Shown here piece after piece: positions 56,359-64,000 of a stretch of 64,000 nt of DNA. The stretch is from Sequoia sempervirens. Its lineage: Eukaryota > Streptophyta > Pinopsida > Cupressales > Cupressaceae. The stretch lies in assembly GCA_007258455.2 (NCBI GenBank), contig VDFB02000003.1:44760077-44824076 (forward strand), in the 5' to 3' direction. Numbering within the stretch: position 1 is the stretch's first letter; each line of letters begins with the position of its first letter. The notes under the pieces are model-generated. The model did no database searches. It was given only the letters and a program-made list of their open reading frames with translations, and had not been told where the DNA came from. The translations under genes were made by a program, and so were the position numbers.

Positions 56359-58641
56359 TGTTTCCTATTTTTCACCTATAGGTTCAATCAAGCAGGATAA
56401 TCATGTGATAGATCTCCGAGAGGCCAAATGGAACATTTGCAACAAAGGAAAAAATCCTACATTTGTTGCTAGGTCACAGGGAACTCAGTTGGAAAGCCTA
56501 CATGGGTCAGGTTCGGCATAAAACCTTCCAAGGAGAAAGTTGCCAAGACCTTGAGAATGTCTCGGCGAATAAAAGGGGCTCTCGCGGGATGTAGGCATCA
56601 TCGCCAGGAGGTCTGGCCGAAGGGATAGAGTCACACCGAGATGAAATGTTCTCGGCATAGGATGGTACATTCACCAGAATATCATGCCGATCTGTGGGAG
56701 GTCTCACCGAAGGGATACCTTTGGCATATGTCAACAAACTTTGCTAAGAGGTCTTACCGAAGACAAAAGGTCTCCCCGACAATTATTCTTGAAGCGGCGT
56801 CGGCAAAAGGAAGCGAGCTTCAGAACAAGGTCTGGCCGACAGTAAGATGTCTCCCCAACACAAAGGAATGAGGGCCCTTGGTACGACTAAGGGACCTCGC
56901 TGAGATGTCTTAGCGATTATAAAAAGTCTCCCCAAAATGAAGAGCTCGGAAAAAGCAAGGGGCTTGATAAGAGGTCTCGGGGAACGAAGGTGGTCTTGCC
57001 AAAGGATAAAAGGGGGCCTCGATATGTTTTCGTTCGGCAGGAGTCTTGCTAACAACGAAAAACTTCGCCGAGAACATTTGTCATCGGCATAAGGTCATGC
57101 CAAAGTGAAGATGTCTCCCAATAGGAAAAGGAACCCGCCGAAAGAAAGAGCGTTCGGCATAAGGTCTCAGTGACCCGTTAAAGTATCACCAATAAGAAGG
57201 CCTTCGGTATAGAATTCCAAGTCAGAGAAAGGTCTCCCTGACTTGGTGATGTCTTACCGAAAAGTGAACAACTCGGTGGAGGATGGGTTCTCGACATAGG
57301 TGGGTTCCTTCATCAGGATGTCTCGCTGATGCAGGAGATCTCCTCAACTTTTACATCGGTGTAGCACCCGACCGTCGGTGTGATGTCTCGCCGACGTGGT
57401 ATGGTCTCAGTGATAGAAGCGGGTATCAGTGTAACATTTGATCCTCGCTATGGAGTCTTCCCGACTTGATGATGTCTAGGCGAAAGGAATGCGGAGCTCG
57501 GTAAAGTGTAGTGCATTCAGGGAGACACTAATAGACTCTTGTCGATAGATGAGGAGGGCTCGCCAGGAGTTGGGGCTTTCGCCATGGGGTCTCGGTGACT
57601 ATCTGAGGTCTCGCTGAAGTGGGGTGGCTTCGACATAATCTTGTGAATTCGATAAGAGGTCTCATCGATACACGAATATCTCGGAAAAAGGAATATGGAG
57701 CTTGCTAAAGGATGGAGTGCGTTCGGGGAGACCGTAGTATGCTCGGCAAAGGGTCTGGCCGACAGACCAAAGTTTCAGCGACAAGATGAGAGCTCGGTGA
57801 ATGGTCATGTTTTCGGGGAGATGTCTCCTCGACCGCGGGTGTCTTGCCGAAACGAAAAGGGGGCTCAGTGTAGTGTTTTCCCTTCACCATGAAGTCTTCC
57901 CGACCAATGGGAGTCACGCTAAAAGGAATGTTGTGCTTGGGGAAAGGAGCTGAGTTTCGGTAAAAAATCTCACCGACACTCAAGTGTCTTGCTGAATGAA
58001 GAGGAGCTTGGGGAGATGTCGAAATGAACTTAGAAAAGGATACAAAGATCGATAAAGGTCTCACCGACCGAGCAAGCTCTCGCCAAAGTGGAAATAGAGT
58101 TCGCCAAGAGGTTTGAGTTCGCCATAATGTCATGGTGAATGAGGATGTCTCAGCGAAGTGCGATGTCAACAGAGAAAAGGAAGAAGCTTCGCTGTGACAC
58201 CTCGACTTACTAGTAGAATGTCTCCTTGACAGAGAAAAATGCGCACGGTAGAGGGTCTTCCCGATGGCGTTTGTCTTGGAAACCATAGAGGCAACATCGG
58301 TATGAGTTCTGAAGCTCGATAAAGACTCTCATCGATATTTCCATGTCTTTCCGATAGTTGCAGAGAGACATAATTGCATCGGTGAGACACTTCCAGTGTC
58401 TTGCCGAGATGCGATTCTGACTGAAGGAGCTTTTGACCACTCAAAGAATCTACGTGGTGTGTGCCCAGCCAATCAAAGAAGGCTACAAGTGAATCGTTGG
58501 TAGCTAAACTAGATGAAGACCAACAAAATGAAAAAAGCAATGTGTATCTATTCTGAGCTTAGGGGAATTCAAAGCACTCAGCCGAAGAGGTTCAAATAGG
58601 ACACGATACTAGGAAGTAAATGCGGTGGTTGCAGAAAGATC
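56359..58641 (+). repeat. Element 4 3' LTR, truncated (2283 bp)
   Basis: It matches 46880-49163 and stops abruptly at GCAGAAAGATC, where element 3 RT begins. The CCGA motif array is present at about 56520-58480. The AT-rich end with TATA box is absent. Confidence 0.88.
56520..58480 (+). repeat. Dispersed CCGA motif array in element 4 3' LTR
   Basis: This is the second copy of the array, aligned motif by motif with 47040-49000. Many motifs are CCGA in one copy and CCAA or CTGA in the other. Confidence 0.7.
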
Positions 58642-59125
58642 AAAAAAAGACAACTATCCAGTACCTTCATTAGATGAAGTCTTACAGATTGTGAATAGGT
58701 CACAAATAATGTCCTTCTTGGATGGCTACTTAGGCTACAATTAGGTTATGGTACAATATGAGGATAGGCATAAGACTGCTTTCATGACCAAATGGGGCAC
58801 ATTTGCTTATAAAAGAATTCCATTCAGACTAATCAACATAGGGGCCACTTTCCAGAGAGGGGCCACTTTCCAGAGAGCTATGGACATTGCATTCAAGGAT
58901 ATAATTGGTAAGTGCATTATTATCTATATGGATGATTTGACTGTTTTCTCTAAGAATAGGGGAGATCATATTCTAGATCTGTGTAAGGTATTCCAAAAAT
59001 GCAAGGAATTTGGTATCTCTCTTAATCCAAAAAAATGTATATTCGGGGTGACAAAAGGAAAGCTCTTGGGTCATGTAATTTCTGAACATGGCATCTCCAT
59101 TGATGCTAAGTGAATCCAAGCAATC
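58642..59125 (+). pseudogene. Element 3 reverse transcriptase, N-terminus deleted
   Basis: It starts at KDNYPVPSLDEVLQIV, so the first half of the fingers is missing. IMSFLDGYLGYN is followed by a TAG where Gln is expected, then KWGTFAYKRIPFRLINIGAT, an in-frame duplication of GATFQR, AMDIAFKDIIGKCIIIYMDD (DD intact) and FGISLNPKKCIFGVTKGKLL. An 18-bp tandem duplication lies at 58841-58876. Confidence 0.85.
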
Positions 59126-59705
59126 TTGAAGATACAACCACCATCTAGCAAGAAGGAGATGAAGTCTTTCTTTGAGAAGATTGATTTTGTCCAAAAATTC
59201 ATCACTGGTTTTGCAGAAATAGTCAATCCATTGAATGCAATGCTAAAGCAAGATGCAAAGGTAGAGTGGATTGTTGAAGCAAAGCAAGTGTTTGACGAAA
59301 TCAAGAGGGCCATAGTTGCTGCTCCTAGGCTAGTAAGTCCAAATTATACAAATCCCTTTTATATATATTCATTTGCATCAAATCATTCCTGTCTAGCATG
59401 TTGACTGAAAGATCAGATGAAGGAAATGAGCATCTGATAGCATCCATGAGTGTTCCCCTTAAGGATGCTGAGTTGAAATACCCAAATGTAGAAAAGCAGG
59501 CTTGTGCACACTAGTTAGAGGAGTCAAGAAATTCAGGAAATACATTTTGAGAAATAAATTGTACACTATTGTATCTGATCCAACAGTGAAGCTCTTATTG
59601 ATGGAAAGTGAAATGGGTGAAAGGAGAACCAAATGGGTTACTATGTTGCAAGAATATGACATTGAGATTCAACCAATGAATTTGGTAAGGGGTTAGGCAT
59701 TAACA
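59126..59705 (+). pseudogene. Element 3 RT connection and degenerate RNase H
   Basis: The connection reads IQPPSSKKEMKSFFEKIDFV. RNase H has FYIYSFASNHSCLA, where the catalytic Asp of YTDASD is Phe, as in element 4. Further on are YTIVSDPTVKLLL (relatives have TDH or VAH here), and MVTMLQEYDIEIQ-like text (KWVTMLQEYDIEIQPMNLVR). Stops and shifts are near 59400-59510. Confidence 0.75.
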
Positions 59706-61038
59706 CAGATGATGGCAGAGACATGACTTGAGATCATAGCTCAACAATTAATATCACCTATAAGATGTTTCACCCGATGAATGGTATGATGACTTGGTTT
59801 ATTATTTCTTGAATCAGAAGTTTCCTGATCATTTGAATCTAGTGCAGCAAAGAGTGTTACTCTTGAAGAGTTCCAGCTACATGCTTAAGGCGGAGATTTT
59901 GTACAAAAAGAATCATGATGGGGTTATCTCCGATGTCTTGGAAAGGAGGAAGCTTCCCGGGTAATGGATGAACTTCATGACAGGTATGGAACATGTCATG
60001 GATCCAGTATGGCCACTGCAACTCAAATCATGCGTGTTGGATACTATTGGAAAACTATATTTAAAGATGCATACAATCATGTGAGGGCCTGCCATATTTG
60101 TCAAACCTCTGCAACTAGGGAAAGGAACGTTGTTTTTCCATTATAGCCTATGATTAAGGTAAGACCATTTGCACAATGGGGATTGGACTTCATTGGTCTT
60201 ATCAACCCACCATCTTCAGTTGGACACATGTATGTTTTAATTGCTACTAACTACTTTACTAGGTGGATAGAAGCCATTCCTTGCAAGCAATGTACGACAA
60301 AGGTAGTGATAAATTTTCTTGAAGCTTAGATTATTAATCGCTTTGGCTATCCCTTTGTTGAACATTGTATGTGATAATGGTCCTACCTTTGCATTGTTAA
60401 AATTTTTTGGGTAGGAATTTGATCATGGGATCATTATTAAGTTTGCATCTAACTATTATTCCCAGGGAAATTGTTTAGAAGAATCCACCAACAAGAACCT
60501 ACTTACTATCATTCGTAAGTTAATCAATAAAAATCCAAGAGAATGACACACTTAGTTAAGATTTTCTTTGTGGGAAAACCACACCTCACACAAGGCTTCA
60601 CTAGGAACCTCTCCCTACCATTTGGTTTATGGACTTGGGCTCGTGTTTCTTGTTTAATTGAGAATCCCTACTCTCCAATTTATCAATGAGTATTATGAGG
60701 AAGGGGAGCATTTAGAGGCTCGCCTAGTTGAACTGTTACAATTGGAAGAGAAAAGAGATGAAGTGTTAGAAAATTTCACTAAGCATCAGGGTGTTGTCAA
60801 AAGATGGTTTGATTATAGAGCCAAAGTCAAACCCTTCAGGATTTTTGATTTAGTTTTATACTAAGACAAAGTGCATGAAAATAAAGGGTAACATGGTAAA
60901 TTTGACAAGCTATGGCTTGGCCCCTTTAAGATTTCTAAAATCCTAGGAGTTAATTCTTTCCGTCTCAAAACCCTCACTAGAGAGAATGTCCCATTGCTAG
61001 TTAATGGACAATATTTAAAGCATTACTTCCTTGCCTGA
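59706..61038 (+). pseudogene. Element 3 integrase
   Basis: The zinc region reads MDELHDRYGTCHGSSMATAT and CHICQTSA. Core: FAQWGLDFIGLINPPSSVGH (Asp), IVCDNGPTFA in another frame near 60365 (Asp), and YYSQGNCLEESTNKNLLTII (Glu). C-terminal pieces are EEGEHLEARLVELLQLEEKR, FDYRAKVKPFRIFDLVLY and LLVNGQYLKHYFLA, ending at TGA 61036. The triad is visible but spread over frames. Confidence 0.8.
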
Positions 61039-61973
61039 GCTATTTCAGCTCACCCTTGTAAATAGTTAAGTTTAGGTTTTTTCTTTCTTTTAGTTTGTTT
61101 TGGCTTGGTTTTCTTTTGCTTTTGTTTTGGTTCTAGTGTAGGTTGCTATGTTTTTTTTTTTTTTTGGTTTTGGTTTCTTCATGGTCTTTTGGTTGGGGAA
61201 GTGTCTTATCTACACAATAATTATTTAGCTGGGATTGCTTTAAGTATTTCCTTTACAAACTCTAATCATTTTTTCGGATGGGATGGTGGAGGTCCTCCAT
61301 TTAGTGTCACATGTGCTAATCGTATGCAGATGATAAGTCATTGGATTAAGTTGGTTCCTGAACATGCTCAAATCTTACATCTTACAAACATCTTAAGAAT
61401 CTTGAGGTCGCTGTGGGTTCCTTGTAGGGTCTTGTTAAGTGAAAAATCTTATATTTTTTCTTTAGGGCCACTATGACCTAAGTGTGAGCTTCATTGCTTA
61501 CTGGTTAAAATGAAAAGAAGTAAAAGAAAAAATTAGAAAAGAAAAGAAAAGAAAATATTGGAAATCAAAAGACAATTCAACCTATTAGGAGGATCCAAAT
61601 AACTCTATCAGGGCTATGGATGCCTGGTTGGCAGTAGAGCTATGTTCAGGAGAATCACAATGATAACCTCGTTGGGGCTATGGACGCCTGACTGGTAGCA
61701 AGGCTCTATCCAGGTTGCTTTTGGAGTTAGAATCTTTCACGTCTAGCTTAACCTGACTAAACTTGGTTTCTTGTAGTAGCTTGGGGAGGGAAATTAATAC
61801 ATCTGCACACACTTGGATTTCCAACATAGGAAGGGCTTACTTATTCAGTGGTTTTGATCCTTCAGTTTACTGGTTGACTTGATGAGAGGATCACAACAAG
61901 AGATTATAAATTCTTGATTCCATTTTGCCATCGAAATTCTCTGGAGCATTTTTCCAACGAAGTCGCCATTTTT
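61039..61973 (+). other. Element 3 spacer after integrase
   Basis: There is no clear gene. It contains T-rich runs (a long T-tract near 61150), an AAAAG repeat at 61523-61556, and two diverged copies of a segment of about 50 bases with GGGCTATGGAYGCCTG (about 61605-61655 and 61670-61715). It ends TTCCAACGAAGTCGCCATTT before the leader repeat. Confidence 0.5.
61523..61556. repeat. AAAAG microsatellite
   Basis: Short imperfect runs of AAAAG on the + strand. Confidence 0.6.
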
Positions 61974-63852
61974 TGTGCACTTTTAACACACTGCTCCACC
62001 AGAGGTGGGGGCCCTCTTTTTCTTGCTTTGTTTTCTAGTTTTGCTTTAGGTTTGAATTTTTCCCCTTAAGGGATAAGTTCCTTAGAATTTTGAGTTCACT
62101 TCACCTAATTGAATCAATTCCTTATCTGCACTTTAGGTGTCTCAATTTGCAACATCCCAACCTTGGGTTATGCCTCAAACTTGGGTACTTTATGAAAATT
62201 TAATCAAGGAATCAATTGGTGCAAGTCTTGGAGAGTTTCAAAAAAATCCTCCTGTGGAAGATTTTCTTGAAGGATTGGCTTTTACTAAATCTACCCTCAC
62301 GTAGATTACCTGAGCTATGTGGAGTTCGTGGAATCCTCCTCCTGACGGATCCCCCGAGTGTCTAGACTTTTAGAAAATCTGGGCCCCCATGGATTCCTTG
62401 AATCTATCTCTGTGTCATTTCTCTAAGCTTTTGATGGGTCTTGTCAATACATTTATTTCTTTGGAAGGCAAGGTACACAATCATTAATGCTCCTTTTGGG
62501 CCTAGTTTATATGCGCTATTCCTATTGTCCACCATTCATTTTAAAGTTGTGCATTTGTTGAAGAGCTCCAAGTGTAGTTTAGTGTGTGATGAGTGCGAAA
62601 TAGAAGATTGTTGCTACATTGTTGAATCTTAGGCTAGGGTTTTCAAGTAAAGGCTACACAGTCATTTTCATTTCTTTGGGCTTAAAAGGTAGGGTTTTGT
62701 AATCCCTAGTGATTTTGATGAAGTCTATAATTTTTGTCAATGATTAAATGGCGTTTTATCATTGCTTCCATTTTCGTTTGCCGTTTAATTCGATAGCTAT
62801 TATTTGAGTTTGTCTCTTTATTTGCATTGATTTCATTCGGTGGTCAATTGTGGATATTCAATGTTTAAATGCGTCAATGAAATTTATTGTGGTGGATTAG
62901 ATTATTTAATTCAAACTCAAACCAATTGGGGCATCGTTGTTTACTCTTAAGAGAAAATTAGGGCATCCGAGTTTCTCACATAGCTAGGGTTTAAATCTAA
63001 TGCATCTTGATCTCTTATACAAATACATGTTTGTGCTGAATGAATAATTTACCTACAATGCATGATTGAAGAAGTGATGTTTAAACCCTTGTTGCATACG
63101 TTTGAGCCCTAGTGTGGGTTTGGGAAGAATTTATTGGTCATGCTAAATGTTTTATAGAAGGCTTGATTTTGATTAATTTCATATTGCAATAGACATGTTT
63201 GAATCTAGGCTTATGAAGATAAAACTCTTGAAATCAAATTAAAATTATGAGTTGAGACTTAGTCAAGTTGGTGGGATGGAGAAATAAACAATAAGTTGAA
63301 AGCTCAAAAAAATTTGTTTCTAGCGAAAAAAACCTGAAGAGTGTGCCCTTCGCAGAATCTGCATGGGCATGAATTCTTTGAGTGATTAGATGTTCAGAAA
63401 ATTTGCTAAGTCCCAGATTCTATGAATTCATGGAGGCTCAAAATTCTTGAGGTCTTGAAAATAAAAATCAATGTTCGATATTAACCATAGAAGTGAAGGC
63501 AATGGTGTTCTATGATAGTTAAGGGTGAGATATGACTCTAATCTTGAAAAAATCCCATTCTTTGGAAAATCCATTAGGCCACAGATTTCCCAAGATCCTA
63601 GACCTTCACAGAATCCACCTCTTGACGGATTTCCAGAAATCCTTCCATGACCAAAATCCCTGAAAGTGTGAAAAACCCAAAATTGTTTGGCATGTTATTT
63701 CAGGGGTTTGCAAGTGGCTTTTAATAGTTTCCATAATGATTTTAGATCAATTTGATTCCACATACGTGCTTTATGATTATTCTAATAATGTGACTTGATT
63801 TTGATGGTTGATTATGCTTGGAATTGTGGTAATTATGATCTTTTCTTACCAG
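61974..63852 (+). repeat. Leader repeat, copy B
   Basis: It is homologous to 35535-37417, with the TATA-like TTTATAT at 62506-62512 and a CTTACCAG acceptor-like end before ATG 63853. In copy B the acceptor reads CCAG, in copy A GCAG. Homology continues into the following ORF to the window end, so this is not just an LTR. Confidence 0.65.
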
Positions 63853-64000
63853 ATGCAGGTAGAGTCTAGCCAAGGGAAATGATCCAAGATAAAGACAAAT
63901 GAACCTGCTGCAAAGGAGCCCCAAACCAGAGAAGAGAAAATGAAGTATGATTTTAAAGGTACTAGGCCTGATTCCAAGATTACTTCAACATGGGGAAAAG
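63853..64000 (+). pseudogene. Element 3 extra ORF, first 49 codons
   Basis: It begins MQVESSQGK, then a stop where copy A has Gly, then SKIKTNEPAAKEPQTREEKM and TRPDSKITSTWGK up to the window end. It matches the start of the ORF at 37418. Confidence 0.6.

Larger units (their letters stand above)
46880..58641 (+). mobile_element. Ty3/gypsy element 4 (Tat-like), nested in element 3
   Basis: The two LTR copies at 46880-49884 and 56359-58641 enclose PBS, gag, protease, RNase H, RT, degenerate RNase H and integrase. The right LTR lacks its last 720 bases or so, and the sequence continues directly into element 3 RT. This is the best preserved element in the window, with a 448-codon open frame, but several TAG and TGA stops remain. 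Confidence 0.88.
58642..64000 (+). mobile_element. Ty3/gypsy element 3, 3' part (runs off window)
   Basis: The element continues from inside the RT, through degenerate RNase H, integrase, a spacer, the leader repeat and the start of the extra ORF. The protein blocks match element 4 in type and complete the set begun at 41950-46879. The 3' LTR is beyond the window. Confidence 0.7.

Noticed and set aside
61026..61042. Small hairpin TGAGCT/AGCTCA as a terminator
   Set aside because: A 6-bp stem at the end of a plant retroelement integrase frame has no expected terminator role and could be chance.

Overview
The window looks like repeat-saturated heterochromatin from the nuclear genome of a seed plant. 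A gymnosperm (conifer or yew-like) is the best guess. The reasons are the near absence of host genes, old Ty3/gypsy elements of the Athila/Tat type with very long internal regions, a plant L1 element with a C-terminal RNase H, nested insertions, and ORFs broken mainly by TAG and TGA stops of the kind left by cytosine deamination. The organism call is inference. I found no convincing single-copy host gene, no tRNA or rRNA gene and no CRISPR array.

Layout. (1) 1-11409: Ty3/gypsy element 1 on the + strand. Its 5' LTR is cut by the window start; then come PBS, gag, protease, RT, RNase H, integrase, a long spacer, an extra ORF after integrase, a PPT and the 3' LTR. (2) 11410-14766 and 26308-30221: one L1-type LINE (ORF1, endonuclease, RT, zinc-binding region, RNase H), split by a nested element. 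(3) 14767-26302: Ty3/gypsy element 2 on the - strand, complete with both LTRs, PBS, PPT and a 5-bp target duplication (acatt). It sits inside the LINE RT, whose reading frame resumes exactly on the far side. (4) 30222-32420: AT-rich DNA, a diverged copy of a TIR transposon, and unassigned sequence. (5) 32420-35520: a truncated Ty1/copia relic on the - strand. Its RT is interrupted by a 327-bp solo-LTR-like insert with a caaca duplication. (6) 35535-41949: the 3' part of a large gypsy element (promoter-like leader, extra ORF), interrupted by a 717-bp TIR transposon of the same family as in (4). (7) 41950-46879 and 58642-64000: gypsy element 3, which begins at an LTR probably shared with (6). 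It is split by (8) 46880-58641, gypsy element 4, whose LTRs carry dozens of copies of a CCGA-centred motif. Downstream of element 3 integrase, the promoter-like leader and extra ORF of (6) reappear and run off the window end.

How it fits together. Elements 3 and 4 share an unusual order: gag, protease, RNase H, RT, a second RNase H that has lost its catalytic residues, then integrase. The RNase H with intact catalytic residues therefore lies before the RT. Elements 1 and 2 (and the upstream relative of element 3) instead share a large ORF after integrase, in the position of the Athila env-like ORF. All elements are decayed. The nesting gives a relative order: the LINE is older than element 2; element 3 is older than element 4; the copia relic is older than its solo-LTR insert; the extra ORF at 37418 is older than the TIR transposon in it.
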